DNA from: Aquabacterium fontiphilum
Lineage (GTDB): Bacteria > Pseudomonadota > Gammaproteobacteria > Burkholderiales > Burkholderiaceae_C
NCBI RefSeq assembly: GCF_009909205.1
Contig: NZ_JAAAPN010000004.1
Location: 1-64,000 of the forward strand
Direction: 5' to 3'
DNA: 64,000 nucleotides
This document shows, piece by piece, positions 1 to 9,778 of the stretch; positions within the stretch are counted from its first letter, which is position 1, and each line of letters begins with the position of its first letter. The notes beneath the pieces are model-generated. The model was not told where the DNA came from and did no database searches. It saw only the letters and a program-made list of their open reading frames with translations. The position numbers and the translations under genes are program-made.

Positions 1-41
1 CGCCAGCGTTCAATCTGAGCCAGGATCAAACTCTTCAGTTC
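1..41 (-). rRNA. rrs: 16S ribosomal RNA, 5' end only
   Basis: On the minus strand this reads as the conserved 16S 5' end, with the classic 27F primer site AGAGTTTGATCCTGGCTCAG followed by ATTGAACGCTGGCG. Only about 40 nt lie in the window and the gene continues beyond base 1. The mature 5' end is placed near 41 by analogy with the E. coli molecule. The promoter and boxA leader lie at higher coordinates, so transcription runs out of the window. Confidence 0.97.
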
Positions 42-160
42 AATCTCTGTTTAAAACTCTTCAACGGAATCGACAGATCTTCACTCAAGTGAATTTCCAT
101 CTATCTTCCGTGAGTATTTGAGCCGCTCTCCGACCCAAACACCCACGCTTATCGGCTGTT

Positions 161-175
161 AATTTTTAAAGAACA
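161..175 (-). promoter_or_regulatory. rRNA leader boxA antitermination element
   Basis: The minus strand reads TGTTCTTTAAAAATT, close to the boxA consensus (TGCTCTTTAACA type) that loads the Nus antitermination complex onto rRNA transcripts. It lies between the rrn promoter and the 16S 5' end. The rest of the gene-free stretch 42-405 is leader, promoter and an upstream flank in which I see nothing else. Confidence 0.65.
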
Positions 176-204
176 AGCTGATTCGTCATCAGCACAGAAG
201 CGAG

Positions 205-260
205 ATTATCACCCGCCTTTCACTGTCTTGTCAAGCAGCTCGAAATTTTTTGTTTCGCAT
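205..260 (-). promoter_or_regulatory. rrn promoter with UP-element-like A/T tract
   Basis: The minus strand has TTGACA (229-234) and GATAAT (205-210) separated by 18 nt. Just upstream of the -35 is an A/T-rich tract (AAACAAAAAATTT, about 244-256) of the kind that acts as an UP element in strong rRNA promoters. It drives the 16S gene at the window edge. Confidence 0.75.
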
Positions 261-374
261 TACTTGATCGCAACAGGAGTCGAATGCCGGGCCGGCGCTT
301 GCCGGTCGCGACCTCGTCGACTGCGAGGGACGCAAGTGTAGCGCAGATGCGGGGCAGCGGTCACGCCGCACTGC

Positions 375-396
375 AAAAAAGCGACAGCAGCTACGC
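375..396 (-). terminator. Possible terminator after the CAU tRNA
   Basis: Downstream of the tRNA 3' end on the minus strand, a weak GCG...CGC hairpin is followed by a run of six T (complement of 375-380). The stem is short and has an internal loop, so this is a tentative call. Confidence 0.4.
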
Positions 397-405
397 ATGG
401 GCGCC

Positions 406-482
406 TGGTAGGCCGTGTTGGACTTGAACCAACGACCAAAGGATTATGAGTCCTCTGCTCTAACCGACTGAGCTAACGGCCC
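406..482 (-). tRNA. tRNA with CAU anticodon, probably tRNA-Ile2 (otherwise elongator Met)
   Basis: A 77-nt cloverleaf with encoded CCA: acceptor stem GGGCCGT/ACGGCCT, D arm, anticodon loop CTCATAA (anticodon 446-448) and T arm GTTGG-TTCAAGT-CCAAC. CAU is read either by elongator tRNA-Met or, after lysidine modification by TilS, as tRNA-Ile2. The acceptor stem has C4-G69 and C5-G68, and the variable loop plus T arm closely resemble E. coli ileX rather than metT. I therefore favour Ile2, although automatic annotation would often say Met. Confidence 0.93.
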
Positions 483-590
483 CCTGTCTGGCGGCGCCAT
501 TGTAGGGTGGGCCGAGGGCGCTTCGCGGGAAGCGCCATCATCTGTGGCAGCGCCCTGCTGCGGACGGGCAACAGACCACGGCAGTGCAAG

Positions 591-1571
591 TCAGTTGGCG
601 AAGGCCGGGAAACGCGGCAGTGTTGCGAAGACCTGCTCATCGTGGGCAGGCACCATCTGAATCTGGGGGAAGCGACGAGCCAGAAGGTGCAGGTGCACGA
701 TGGCGCGCTGGTTGGCGCCCTCATCGTGATCGAGGTCGACTGCCCGGCGGAGCAGCCAGGAGCGGTCTGCAGGCACCTCGATGCCCTGGAGTGTCCAGGT
801 CGTATCGGCCGTGAACAACAAGCGCTTGCCCGACGGCAGGCTGAGCAGCATGCCCACCTGACCGGCGGTATGACCCGGCATCGGCAACAGGATCACGCTG
901 CCGTCGCCGAAGACGTCCTGACTGCGGTCGAACCCTAGCACGGGGCCGTGCTCGAAACGCAGGTCCTGCCACTGTGTGACCCCATTGAACTGACTGCGCA
1001 GGAAAGCTGGCGGCGCGCCGGCCTCGGCTTGCTGTCGCTCGGCAGGCGGCGCCCACACCGGCGTGGCGGGGAAATCCGGCAGGCCTCCGATGTGGTCCCA
1101 ATGCATGTGCGAAGGAATGATGGCCTTGATAGGCAGATCGGCCATGCCTTGGGCTTCAAGTTGAGTCTTGACGGCCGCGTGCATGGTGTAGGCGAACAGC
1201 TGACGGTGCAACCAGTTGTTGTCAGCGAACTGCTCGGCGTGCTGGCAGCCCAGGCCGGTATCGAACAACAGGTTGCCCTTGGGATGACGCACCAGCACGG
1301 CGAATTGGACGGGACGCCGCGTGGCGCTCCAGCGACCGCCGCCGACCAGCACCCCTTCTGGCGCGCCGGCTGACTGAGATGTCAGCATCGTCGAATACGA
1401 CAAATCGGCAGGCGGCGAAGCTGCAGGCAGAGTCACATGGCGCGCCGGGTGCGCCTCAGGCACAGGCAAGGGGCGATCATGGTGGCGCACGGCCAGCACC
1501 AGCGCGGCAACCGCAACGCCTGAGGTGCCGACAAATGCGGCCATCAGGCGGCGGGGCAGCGACATGGGCAT
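591..1571 (-). CDS. MBL-fold metallo-hydrolase, AHL-lactonase-like
   Basis: This 326-aa protein has an N-terminal hydrophobic segment (about residues 9-28, signal or anchor), so it probably acts outside the cytoplasm. The metallo-beta-lactamase zinc motif HMHWDH is at 155-160, with further ligands suggested by PGH (H234) and TAD (D256). The LLFDTGLG segment near 101 is typical of the N-acyl-homoserine-lactonase branch of the family. The family hydrolyses esters or lactones; quorum-quenching activity is possible but not shown. The start codon overlaps the hrcA stop (ATGA), so the two are probably co-transcribed. A second in-frame ATG lies two codons downstream. Confidence 0.85.
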   Translation of the reverse strand: MPMSLPRRLMAAFVGTSGVAVAALVLAVRHHDRPLPVPEAHPARHVTLPAASPPADLSYSTMLTSQSAGAPEGVLVGGGRWSATRRPVQFAVLVRHPKGNLLFDTGLGCQHAEQFADNNWLHRQLFAYTMHAAVKTQLEAQGMADLPIKAIIPSHMHWDHIGGLPDFPATPVWAPPAERQQAEAGAPPAFLRSQFNGVTQWQDLRFEHGPVLGFDRSQDVFGDGSVILLPMPGHTAGQVGMLLSLPSGKRLLFTADTTWTLQGIEVPADRSWLLRRAVDLDHDEGANQRAIVHLHLLARRFPQIQMVPAHDEQVFATLPRFPAFAN

Positions 1572-2602
1572 CAGTTCTGGCTCAGCGCGTTGGAGACGAG
1601 GCGGGAGGTGATGTCGACGATCTCGATCATGCGGTCGTAGGCCATGCGGGTGGGACCGATGACGCCCAGGGTGCCAACGATCTGACCGTTGATCTGATAG
1701 GGGGCCGATACGACGGAAAGCTCTTCAAAGGGCACGACCTGGCTTTCGCCACCGATGTAGATCTGCACGCCCTCAGCTTGACTGGAGGTGTCGAGCAGGC
1801 GCATCAGTTGGGTCTTTTGTTCGAAGAGTTCGAACATCCGCCGCAGCGAGGTGAGGTCGTTGGAGAAATCCTGAACCGTCAGCAGGTTGCGCTCACCGGA
1901 GACGATGATCTGCTCGGTGCTCTCTGCCGCCACTTCGCCCCCTGCCTGGACCGCTGCCTGCATGAGACTGGCGATGTCGCCCCGCAATTGGTCCACCTCG
2001 CTCTTGAGCCGCTCGCGCATGGCCTCGATCGAGAGGCCTGAATAGTGCGTGTTGAGCATATTCGAGGCCTCGACAAGCTCAGCCTGGCTGTGGTCGTGGG
2101 CGGTGATGACGACCCGGTTCTGCACGTCGCCATCGGGCGCCACCAGGATGACAAGGATGCGGCGCTCACCCAGCCTCAGAAACTCGATGTGACGAAAGAC
2201 CGTCGGTTTGCGCGGCGCCGTGACGACACCCACGAAATGCGACAGGCTGGACAGCATCTGCGCAGCATTGGTGATGACGCGGCGGGGCTGATCCGGCATG
2301 AGCGGCTCGCGCCCTGTGGCGGCCAACTCGTCCAGACTGAGCGGCCGGGCCGTCAACATGGTGTCGACGAACAAGCGGTAGCCCTTGGGAGTAGGCACGC
2401 GCCCGGCGGAGGTGTGTGGGCTGGCAATGAGGCCCAACTCCTCCAGGTCTGCCATGACGTTGCGGATGGTGGCAGCCGACAGATCGAGCCCGGAGGCACG
2501 CGACAGGGTGCGGGAGCCGACAGGTTGGCCCTCGGCAATGTAGCGCTCGACGAGCGTTTTCAAAAGAAGCTTGGCGCGGTCATCCAGCATGGCGACGTCC
2601 AT
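1571..2602 (-). CDS. hrcA: Heat-inducible transcription repressor HrcA
   Basis: A 343-aa HrcA: N-terminal winged-helix region with the family signature GSRTLSR...[16 protein letters not shown] (about 28-57) and [12 protein letters not shown], followed by the GAF-like HrcA domain. HrcA represses groE/dnaK-type heat-shock genes by binding CIRCE and needs GroEL for folding. It is divergent from nadK, a common betaproteobacterial arrangement. I found no CIRCE element in the 103-nt gap, so autoregulation through CIRCE here is unsupported. An ATG four codons in (2590) is an alternative start. Confidence 0.97.
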   Translation of the reverse strand: MDVAMLDDRAKLLLKTLVERYIAEGQPVGSRTLSRASGLDLSAATIRNVMADLEELGLIASPHTSAGRVPTPKGYRLFVDTMLTARPLSLDELAATGREPLMPDQPRRVITNAAQMLSSLSHFVGVVTAPRKPTVFRHIEFLRLGERRILVILVAPDGDVQNRVVITAHDHSQAELVEASNMLNTHYSGLSIEAMRERLKSEVDQLRGDIASLMQAAVQAGGEVAAESTEQIIVSGERNLLTVQDFSNDLTSLRRMFELFEQKTQLMRLLDTSSQAEGVQIYIGGESQVVPFEELSVVSAPYQINGQIVGTLGVIGPTRMAYDRMIEIVDITSRLVSNALSQN

Positions 2603-2705
2603 TCTAGGGCAGCGCAGGAGCGCCGCAAGGCGCTGTCACAACTGGCCCCTCAGGGGGGATGGCGCCGTCCGAAAACGAAGGAAGCGCTGTGGTGTAATCG
2701 TGCGC

Positions 2706-3608
2706 ATGCCGACGCTGCCAACCTGCCGCTTCACGCACGCCGCCCTGGTGGGCAAGTACCACGCTCGGGGCATCCGCCCGGTGCTGGAGGACGTGGCGCA
2801 TTTGCTGGCGCGGTCGGGGCTGGATGTTTCGCTGGAGAGCGAAACGGCACTGGCCACGGGCATGAGCGAGTACCCCGCGCTGTCGATCAAGGAGATCGGG
2901 CAGCAGTGCGATGTCGCGGTGGTGGTCGGCGGCGATGGCACGATGCTGGCCATCGCACGGGAGCTGGCCCCTTACGACGTGCCCCTGATCGGCATCAATC
3001 AGGGGCGCTTGGGATTCATCACGGACATCCAGCTCAAGGATGTCCCCACCGCCCTGCCCCAGATTCTGGCAGGGCAATTCGAGCGGGAGCAGCGCGCCAT
3101 GCTGGAGGGCGCGGTGATGCGGCCGCTCAAGGGTGGCGGCTTCGAGACCATTTACGAAGGCCACGCGATCAATGAAGTGGTGGTGAGCCGCGGGGCGACG
3201 GCCAGCATGGTGGAGCTTCGCGCGGAGGTTGACGGCCAGTTCGTGGCCAACTACCGCGCAGACGGCCTGATCGTGTCGTCGCCGACAGGCTCGACGGCGT
3301 ACGCGCTTTCGGCTGGCGGTCCCATCCTGCACCCGACGCTGGCTGGATGGGTCGTGGTGCCGATCGCTTCCCACACGTTGTCGAACCGGCCGATCGTGGT
3401 GGCCGACACGGGCACCATCACGATCGAGATCGTGGCCGGCCGTGATGCGAGCATGAACTTCGATATGCAGTCCCTGGCTAGCTTGTTGCACGGGGACCGG
3501 GTCACGGTGCGGCGCTCGCAGCACAAGGTGACCTTCCTGCACCCGCAGGGCTGGAACTACTACGCCACCCTGCGCCGCAAGCTGCGCTGGAACGAAGGAG
3601 TGAGCTGA
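2706..3608 (+). CDS. nadK: NAD kinase
   Basis: A 300-aa ATP-NAD kinase that makes NADP from NAD in the cytoplasm. The catalytic GGDGT motif is at about 75-79, followed by the INQGRLGF segment and the [15 protein letters not shown] substrate loop. The ATG at 2706 gives the normal family length; the reading frame extends upstream without homology. A TGTAAT hexamer ends 7 nt before this ATG and no Shine-Dalgarno sequence is visible, so the mRNA may be leaderless. The stop overlaps the recN start (TGATG), indicating translational coupling. Confidence 0.97.
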   Translation: MPTLPTCRFTHAALVGKYHARGIRPVLEDVAHLLARSGLDVSLESETALATGMSEYPALSIKEIGQQCDVAVVVGGDGTMLAIARELAPYDVPLIGINQGRLGFITDIQLKDVPTALPQILAGQFEREQRAMLEGAVMRPLKGGGFETIYEGHAINEVVVSRGATASMVELRAEVDGQFVANYRADGLIVSSPTGSTAYALSAGGPILHPTLAGWVVVPIASHTLSNRPIVVADTGTITIEIVAGRDASMNFDMQSLASLLHGDRVTVRRSQHKVTFLHPQGWNYYATLRRKLRWNEGVS

Positions 3609-5413
3609 TGACCACGCTGCGCCGCCTGGTGTTGCGCGATGTCGTGATCGTGGATGAGCTGGAGGTGGAGCTGCATGGCGGCTTCACGGTACTGACCGGT
3701 GAGACCGGTGCGGGCAAGTCCATCCTGATCGATGCCCTGCAGTTGGCTCTCGGCAACCGCGCCGATGCGTCGGTGGTGCGTGAGGGCGGGGAGCGGGCCG
3801 ATGTGACGGCCGAGTTCGGCTTGCCCATTGGCGGAGCTGCTGCCGGCCTGCGCGCTTGGCTGGATGAGGCCGGCTTTGACAGCGGGGACGACGACAGCGG
3901 CAGCCTGCTGTTGCGCCGGGTGGTAGACCTGCAAGGCCGCAGCCGGGCCTGGGTGAATGGCCGCCCCGCCACCCTGACCCAGTTGCGCGAGTTGGGCGAG
4001 CAGTTGGTTGACATCCATGGCCAGCACGCGTGGCAGAGCCTGACGCGCCCCGATGCGGTGCGAGCTTTGCTAGATGAACAGGCGGGCGCAGACAGCGCGG
4101 CGCTGTCACAGGCTTGGCGGGTGCGCAAGCAGGCGCTGGCCCGCCTGGACGAGGCCCGCAGTCGTCAAGCAGACCTGGCGCGCGAGCGCGAGCGGCTGCA
4201 GTGGCAGATTGCCGAGCTGAGCAAGCTGAACCCGACGGCAGGCGAGTGGGACACGCTCAACGAAGAACATGCGCGCTTGAGCCACGGACAGGCCATTCTG
4301 GATGCGGCGGAGGCGGCCCTGTCGGCCGTTTCCGAGGCAGAAGACAGCGCAGAGCACCGGGTGAGCGAAGCCATCCATGCCCTGCAAGAGGTGGCGCACC
4401 TGATGCCCAGCCTGGCCGATGGGCTGGCCGTATTGCAGGACACGCGCGCCATGCTGCAGGACGCGGGCCGCAGCCTGAACGCCGCACTGAACCACACGGA
4501 GCTGGATCCGCAACGTCTGGCCGAGCTGGATGATCGGCTGAGCGGCTGGATGAGCCAGGCGCGCCGGCACCGGCGGCAGCCGGCCGAGTTGCCCGCGCTG
4601 CTGGCAGGCTGGCAGCAGGAGCTGGCCGCGCTGGATGCGGCCACGGACCTGGACAGCCTGGCTGCGGAAGCCGATGCCGCGCATGCAGCTTGGCGCAACG
4701 CCGCTGAAGCCGTGTCGGCGCGGCGTCGTGCTGCCGCACCGGTCTTGTCCCGGTCGGTCACGGCTGTCATGCAGGATCTGGGTATGGCGGGCGGGCGCTT
4801 CGAGGTGGCCCTCCTGCCGCAAGACGAACCGCAAGCCTGGGGACTGGAGGCAGTGGAGCTGCGGGTGGCTGGCCATGCAGGCAGCACGCCGCGCCCACTG
4901 GCCAAGGTCGCCTCTGGGGGCGAGCTCTCACGGCTGGCGCTGGCCATTGCAGTGACCACCGTGGGCCAGGCTGCGGATGACGGCGCCCCGGCCGATGCAG
5001 GTGGCGACGCGGGGAGCGCCGCCACGGCTGGCACGCTGATCTTTGACGAGATCGATGCGGGTGTAGGCGGGCAAGTAGGCGACACGGTCGGGCGCCTGAT
5101 GCAGCGCCTGGGTCAGCATCTGCAGGTGCTGGCCGTGACGCATCTGGCGCAGGTCGCTGCCTGTGCTGACCAGCATCTCGTAATCAGCAAGGCGCTGCGC
5201 GGCGGTCAGACGTTGAGCGCAGCGCGCCCTGTCGAAGCGGGCGAACGTACGGCGGAGATCGCCCGCATGCTGGGGGGCGAGCAAGGCGAGACCGGGCTGG
5301 CGCACGCGCAGGCCATGTTGGAGGCTGCGCAGCGGGATGCGAGCCGCTCGGTTGCCTCCACCAATGGCACACCCGCGACCCGCCCGGCCCGCCGGCGCAA
5401 GGAGCCCGCATGA
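3608..5413 (+). CDS. recN: DNA repair protein RecN
   Basis: A 601-aa SMC-like ATPase that supports recombinational repair of double-strand breaks. Walker A GETGAGKS is at 31-38, a long coiled-coil centre spans roughly 160-380, and the C-terminal half holds the ABC signature ([13 protein letters not shown]) and Walker B ([12 protein letters not shown]). It is somewhat longer than the roughly 550-aa norm because of an Ala/Gly/Asp-rich insert before Walker B (about 455-475) and a basic C-terminal tail. It overlaps both nadK and rapZ, forming a three-gene operon. Confidence 0.97.
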   Translation: MTTLRRLVLRDVVIVDELEVELHGGFTVLTGETGAGKSILIDALQLALGNRADASVVREGGERADVTAEFGLPIGGAAAGLRAWLDEAGFDSGDDDSGSLLLRRVVDLQGRSRAWVNGRPATLTQLRELGEQLVDIHGQHAWQSLTRPDAVRALLDEQAGADSAALSQAWRVRKQALARLDEARSRQADLARERERLQWQIAELSKLNPTAGEWDTLNEEHARLSHGQAILDAAEAALSAVSEAEDSAEHRVSEAIHALQEVAHLMPSLADGLAVLQDTRAMLQDAGRSLNAALNHTELDPQRLAELDDRLSGWMSQARRHRRQPAELPALLAGWQQELAALDAATDLDSLAAEADAAHAAWRNAAEAVSARRRAAAPVLSRSVTAVMQDLGMAGGRFEVALLPQDEPQAWGLEAVELRVAGHAGSTPRPLAKVASGGELSRLALAIAVTTVGQAADDGAPADAGGDAGSAATAGTLIFDEIDAGVGGQVGDTVGRLMQRLGQHLQVLAVTHLAQVAACADQHLVISKALRGGQTLSAARPVEAGERTAEIARMLGGEQGETGLAHAQAMLEAAQRDASRSVASTNGTPATRPARRRKEPA

Positions 5414-6351
5414 CCGCGCTGGATCTGGTGCTGCTCAGCGGCATTTCGGGCTCAGGCAAGTCGGTGGCGCTCAATGCACTGGAGGACGCAGGCTACTTCT
5501 GTGTGGACAACCTGCCGCCCGAGTTGCTGCGCAGCATGGTGGATCTGGAGGTGCGGCGCGCGCCCGAACTGCGTCGCCGGATTGCCGTCTCGGTGGATGT
5601 GCGCAGTGTGGATTCGCTGCCCGATCTGCTGCCGCAGTTGACGGCACTCCAGGCGGAAGGCCATCAGGTGCGGGCAGTGTTTCTGGACGCGAGCACGGAT
5701 GCGCTGGTGCGGCGCTTTTCGGAAACCCGCCGCCCTCACCCGCTGTCGCAGCTGACACAGCGTCAAGCCAACCTCGGAAGCGAACGATCGACCACGCCCG
5801 ACGGCGGCGAGCACATCGACCGGATCGAGCTCGCAGAACAAGCCCTGATCGAGACCATCGAGCGAGAGCGCGAGTTGCTGGGGCCGCTGCGCGACCGCTC
5901 GACCGTGATCGACACGACGCTCCTGCGCCCGGCCCAACTGCGGACCTGGGTGCGCAACATCGTGCAGGCGGCGCCGGCACCGCTCACGCTGGTGTTCGAA
6001 TCCTTCGCGTTCAAGCACGGGGTGCCCATGGACGCGGATTTCGTGTTCGACGTGCGCATGCTGCCCAACCCCTTCTACCTGAAGGAGCTCAAGCCCCTGA
6101 CGGGTCGCGACCAGCCGGTCATTGACTATCTGGCGGCGCAGCCGGAATCAGCCGAATTGATCGCACAGATCGAGGCCTTCCTGCTGCGCTGGCTGCCCAC
6201 GCTGGAAGGCGATCAGCGCAGTTATGTGACCGTGGCGCTTGGCTGCACGGGCGGGCAACATCGCTCGGTGTACTGCGTGGAGCAACTGTTCAAGCGCTTC
6301 AGCCCGCGCGGTGTCGTGCTGTCGCGCCACCGCGAACTCGACGCGCGGTGA
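5410..6351 (+). CDS. rapZ: RNase adapter protein RapZ (YvcJ family NTPase)
   Basis: A 313-aa P-loop protein with Walker A GISGSGKS at 11-18 and the conserved C-terminal segment [11 protein letters not shown]. In E. coli RapZ delivers the sRNA GlmZ to RNase E and senses glucosamine-6-phosphate; related YvcJ proteins bind nucleotides. This copy is about 30 aa longer than E. coli RapZ, with a polar insert around 118-140. Its ATG overlaps the end of recN (ATGA). The role in Burkholderiales is less established, so the target RNA here is unknown. Confidence 0.93.
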   Translation: MTALDLVLLSGISGSGKSVALNALEDAGYFCVDNLPPELLRSMVDLEVRRAPELRRRIAVSVDVRSVDSLPDLLPQLTALQAEGHQVRAVFLDASTDALVRRFSETRRPHPLSQLTQRQANLGSERSTTPDGGEHIDRIELAEQALIETIERERELLGPLRDRSTVIDTTLLRPAQLRTWVRNIVQAAPAPLTLVFESFAFKHGVPMDADFVFDVRMLPNPFYLKELKPLTGRDQPVIDYLAAQPESAELIAQIEAFLLRWLPTLEGDQRSYVTVALGCTGGQHRSVYCVEQLFKRFSPRGVVLSRHRELDAR

Positions 6352-6443
6352 GTCGCCGCATGGGCGGCTCTGGCCGCGAGCCCGGGCCGCATGTCATACG
6401 ACCCGCGCGACCCGAGCGCCCCGAACACCCGAACGGCCAGCAA

Positions 6444-7370
6444 TCAACCCTTGATCGCCTGGCGCAGTGATTGACGCAGTTGCTCGCCGATCTCCGGCTT
6501 GCCGGCGAACGGATCGGTCGGGTTGCGACCCTGCATCACATCCTCCAGGCGGGTCTGGACCATGCCCAGCGCCTGAGGATGGGTGTAGATGTAGAACTGC
6601 CCCTTCTCGATCGCGTCGTAGACCAGCGCGGCGGTTTCGGCTGCCGTGACCTTGCCCGACGTGACGGCCTTGGTGCTCATGGCCTGGGCGATCATCTGGC
6701 TGGGTGTGGGCTTGCCTTCGCTACGCAACTCGGACGGACGGTTACGGTGCGACTGGTGGATACCGGTGGGCACGAAGTATGGGCAGAGCACCGAGGCATG
6801 GACCTGATCGGTGACCAGCGCGAGATCCTGATAGAGCGTCTCGGACAGGCTGACGACGGCGTGCTTGCTCACGTTGTAGGCGCCCATGTTGGGCGAATTG
6901 AGCAGGCCGGCCATGGAGGCGACGTTGACGATGTGGCCCTGCCAGGACGGATCCTTGCGTGCGGCCTCCAGCATCAACGGCGTGAAGGTGTGAATGCCGT
7001 GGATGACGCCATGGAGGTTGACGCCGAGCACCCATTGCCAGTCGCGCAGTGAGTGTTCCCAGATCAGTCCGCCGTGGGCCACGCCCGCGTTGTTGATGAC
7101 AACGTGCGGCACACCAAAGCGCTCAAGGCAGAGATCGGCCAGCGCCTTGACGTCTTCAGGGCGTGACACATCGCCGCGCACGGCAGCCACTTTGGCGCGC
7201 ACGCCGCGCAGTTCCTGCACGACGTCATCCAGCGCGTCTTGCTGCACATCGGTGAGGACGAGGTTGAGGCCTTTCTTGGCGCCGAGACGGGCCAACTCCA
7301 GGCCGAAGCCGCTGCCGGCGCCGGTGATCACGACAGTGGTCACGCCGGGTTGAAGGGTGAGATGGGACAT
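6444..7370 (-). CDS. SDR-family NAD(P)-dependent oxidoreductase
   Basis: A 308-aa classical short-chain dehydrogenase. The dinucleotide-binding TGAGSGFG motif is near 16-23, NNAG near 92-95, and the catalytic YxxxK appears as YNVSK. The substrate is not evident. It is the last gene of the minus-strand block that begins with the acyl-CoA dehydrogenase, 21 nt after the medium-chain reductase, so a role in oxidising or reducing an intermediate of that pathway is likely. It faces rapZ convergently. Confidence 0.88.
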   Translation of the reverse strand: MSHLTLQPGVTTVVITGAGSGFGLELARLGAKKGLNLVLTDVQQDALDDVVQELRGVRAKVAAVRGDVSRPEDVKALADLCLERFGVPHVVINNAGVAHGGLIWEHSLRDWQWVLGVNLHGVIHGIHTFTPLMLEAARKDPSWQGHIVNVASMAGLLNSPNMGAYNVSKHAVVSLSETLYQDLALVTDQVHASVLCPYFVPTGIHQSHRNRPSELRSEGKPTPSQMIAQAMSTKAVTSGKVTAAETAALVYDAIEKGQFYIYTHPQALGMVQTRLEDVMQGRNPTDPFAGKPEIGEQLRQSLRQAIKG

Positions 7371-7391
7371 GGCGGGGGGTTCCAGAGAATC

Positions 7392-8420
7392 TCAGATCAG
7401 TTTGACGAGTTGCTTGCCAAAGTTCTTGCCCTTGAGCAAACCCAGGAAAGCCTCGGGTGCGGTCGCAATGCCTTGCGCCACACTTTCTTTGAACTTCAGG
7501 CGTCCTGTGGCCACAAGGGTACCCAATTCCTGGGTGGCATCAGCCCAGACCTCGGGGTGCTCGCTCACGATAAAGCCCTCGACCTTCATGCGGTTGATGA
7601 GGATGAGCGCCGGGTTGCTCATCGGCGTGGGCTGGCCGTCGTAGCCGGCGATCATCCCGCACATGGCCATGCGGCTGAAGGCATTCATGCGCAACATCAC
7701 GGCGTCGAGGATGGCGCCGCCGACGTTTTCGAAGTAGCCATCCACGCCCTGCGGCGTGACGGCCTTCAGCGCCTGATACAGCGATTTCGGATCGGTGTGG
7801 GCCTTGTAGTCAACGCAGGCGTCAAAGCCCAACTCGTCGACCACGTAACGGCATTTATCAGCACCGCCTGCGATGCCGACCACGCGACAGCCGCGCACCT
7901 TGGCGAGCTGTCCGACCACACCGCCCACGGCCCCGCTGGCCGCGCTCACGACCACGGTCTCACCGGCCTTGGGCGCGATGATCTTGACCAGCCCGTACCA
8001 GGCGGTCACGCCGGGCATGCCGACCGCACCGAGGTAGGCTGACATGGGGATGTGGGTGGTGTCGAGCTTGTGGAGCGCGCCACGCTGGTTGGCATCCACC
8101 ACGCTGTACTCCTGCCAGCCCCCCATGCCAAGCACCGCATCACCCGGGGCGAACTTCGGGTGCTTGCTGTGGAGCACCTCGCCCACGGTGCCACCGAGCA
8201 TGACGGCATGAAGCGGCTGCGGGTCGGCATAGCTGCGGCTGTCGTTCATGCGCCCGCGCATGTACGGGTCGAGCGAGAGGAAATGGTGGCGCACGACCAC
8301 TTGCCCCTCGGCCAGCGACTCAAGGGCTGGAACAGGTAATTCGACCAGCTGGAAGTTGTCAACGGTGGCTTCGCCTTGCGGGCGCGACACCAGGTGGATC
8401 TGTCGGTTGATGAGGCTCAT
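7392..8420 (-). CDS. MDR-superfamily NADP-dependent oxidoreductase
   Basis: A 342-aa zinc-independent medium-chain reductase of the alkenal/prostaglandin-reductase (CurA-like) type. The N-terminal catalytic fold includes SLDPYMRGRM (about 49-58), and the Rossmann nucleotide-binding motif is AASGAVGGVVGQ. Relatives reduce alpha,beta-unsaturated ketones or aldehydes with NADPH. It lies between a PaaI-type thioesterase gene and a short-chain dehydrogenase gene on the same strand. The physiological substrate cannot be assigned. Confidence 0.88.
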   Translation of the reverse strand: MSLINRQIHLVSRPQGEATVDNFQLVELPVPALESLAEGQVVVRHHFLSLDPYMRGRMNDSRSYADPQPLHAVMLGGTVGEVLHSKHPKFAPGDAVLGMGGWQEYSVVDANQRGALHKLDTTHIPMSAYLGAVGMPGVTAWYGLVKIIAPKAGETVVVSAASGAVGGVVGQLAKVRGCRVVGIAGGADKCRYVVDELGFDACVDYKAHTDPKSLYQALKAVTPQGVDGYFENVGGAILDAVMLRMNAFSRMAMCGMIAGYDGQPTPMSNPALILINRMKVEGFIVSEHPEVWADATQELGTLVATGRLKFKESVAQGIATAPEAFLGLLKGKNFGKQLVKLI

Positions 8421-8468
8421 GAGAGGCGACCTTCTGCAAGAGGAACAGGAAACACGACGGCGCGGCCG

Positions 8469-8942
8469 TCAATCGGAGCCCGCGCCGCGCAAGGCAGTCT
8501 GGGCGCTGTAGGTGGAAGCATGCACCTGCTTGCCCGTGACCGGCAAGGCGCGCAGGAATTTGAACGTGGCGGTGGCATGGGCACACACCTTGCCCGCTTC
8601 GTCGAGCACCCGGCCCTCGCAGAAGGCCAGGGAAGCGGTGGCGTGCATGACCTCGCCGAGTGCGCGGATACGGCCCAGCCCCGGGCGCATGAAGCGCGTG
8701 CTCATCTCGATGGTGACCAGTCCGGGCTCTTCGCCGCGCTCGTTGCGGCGCAGGCTGCGCGCCGCATGGGCCATGGAGACGTCGAGCATGGTCATGATGA
8801 GTCCGCCATGGGCCACGCCAAACGAGTTGGTGTGCGCCTCATCGACGGTGAGCGTGATCTCGGCATGGCCGCTGTCGTAGCGCTGCAGTTCGCAGCCGAT
8901 CTGCTCGATGAAGGGAATGCGGATGGAAAACGGGATGCTCAT
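8469..8942 (-). CDS. PaaI-family hotdog thioesterase
   Basis: A 157-aa hotdog-fold protein with the signature SFGVAHGGLIMTMLDVSMAHAA and catalytic-Asp context, as in PaaI-type acyl-CoA thioesterases, which hydrolyse CoA esters and often rescue CoA from dead-end intermediates. The ATG at 8942 (MSIPF...) is chosen because residues upstream in this frame lie inside the neighbouring SDR gene and lack homology. It is 17 nt downstream of that SDR gene and follows it in the operon. Confidence 0.88.
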   Translation of the reverse strand: MSIPFSIRIPFIEQIGCELQRYDSGHAEITLTVDEAHTNSFGVAHGGLIMTMLDVSMAHAARSLRRNERGEEPGLVTIEMSTRFMRPGLGRIRALGEVMHATASLAFCEGRVLDEAGKVCAHATATFKFLRALPVTGKQVHASTYSAQTALRGAGSD

Positions 8943-8959
8943 GGTGGTGCGCAGCCCGC

Positions 8960-9757
8960 TCAGCCGCCAATGACGGCACTGACACCGCCATCCACCGCCA
9001 GAATCTGGCCGGTGATGTGCTTGCCGGCATCGGACGCAAACAACAGCGTGATGCCCTTGAGGTCTTCGTCGTCGCCCAGGCGCTGCAAGGGGGCGGCGCT
9101 CGCCAGTCGTTCTTCGCCCACGGCGGCCAGCGTGCCTGCCGTCATCTTGCTGGGGAAGAAACCCGGCGCAATCGCATTGACGCGGATGCCCAGGTGCCCC
9201 CACTCGCAGGCCAGTGCGCGGGTGAAGTTCACCACCGCGCCCTTGCTGGTGTTGTAGGCAATCGTCTGCATGAACGGGTGGTTGCCGCCCAGGCCGGCGA
9301 TGGAGGCCACGTTGATGATGCGGCCCTGCTTGCGCGGGATCATGCTGGCTTTGGCGATGGCTTGGGAGAGCAGGAAGTAGCCCCGCACGTTGAGGTTCAT
9401 CACCTTGTCCCAGGCTTCGAGCGGGTACTCGGCGGCTGGGGCGCCCCACGTGGCGCCAGCGTTGTTGACGAGGATGTCCACGTCGCCCACGCGCTCGAGG
9501 GTTTCATCGGCCAGGCGCTGGATGTCTTCCGGCTTGCCCGCATCCGCGGCGATCCAGCGCGCGTCGATGCCTGCGTCCTGCAGGGACATCACGGCCTGCT
9601 CCAGGTCAGCCGCCTTGCGCGAGCTGATGACAACCTTGGCACCAGCCTCACCCAGCGCGTGGGCCATCTGCAGGCCCAGGCCGCGCGAGCCGCCGGTGAT
9701 CAGGGCCGTCTTGCCGGTGAGGTCGAAGAGTTGTTGGACGATGCGGGGAGCGGTCAT
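8960..9757 (-). CDS. SDR-family oxidoreductase
   Basis: A 265-aa classical short-chain dehydrogenase of the gluconate-5-dehydrogenase / 3-oxoacyl reductase type. TGGSRGLG is at about 21-28, NNAG near 92-95, and the catalytic YNTSK is followed by the PG segment APGFFPSKM. The C-terminal TGQILAVDGG is typical of FabG-like members. It sits in the catabolic block beside a Dabb protein and acyl-CoA dehydrogenase, so it could act on a 3-hydroxyacyl-CoA or related alcohol. The substrate is unassigned. Confidence 0.9.
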   Translation of the reverse strand: MTAPRIVQQLFDLTGKTALITGGSRGLGLQMAHALGEAGAKVVISSRKAADLEQAVMSLQDAGIDARWIAADAGKPEDIQRLADETLERVGDVDILVNNAGATWGAPAAEYPLEAWDKVMNLNVRGYFLLSQAIAKASMIPRKQGRIINVASIAGLGGNHPFMQTIAYNTSKGAVVNFTRALACEWGHLGIRVNAIAPGFFPSKMTAGTLAAVGEERLASAAPLQRLGDDEDLKGITLLFASDAGKHITGQILAVDGGVSAVIGG

Positions 9758-9778
9758 GGCGTCAGGCCTTCCTGGCGT

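Noticed and set aside
2603..2705. Possible CIRCE operator between hrcA and nadK
   Set aside because: I looked for TTAGCACTC-N9-GAGTGCTAA or a near match and found only an unrelated GC-rich AGCGCC/GGCGCT hairpin.
6350..6370. GAGTCGCC-GCATG-GGCGGCTC stem-loop at the end of rapZ
   Set aside because: It overlaps the stop codon and has no T tract on either strand; in such GC-rich sequence an 8-bp stem with a G-T pair is not convincing as a terminator.
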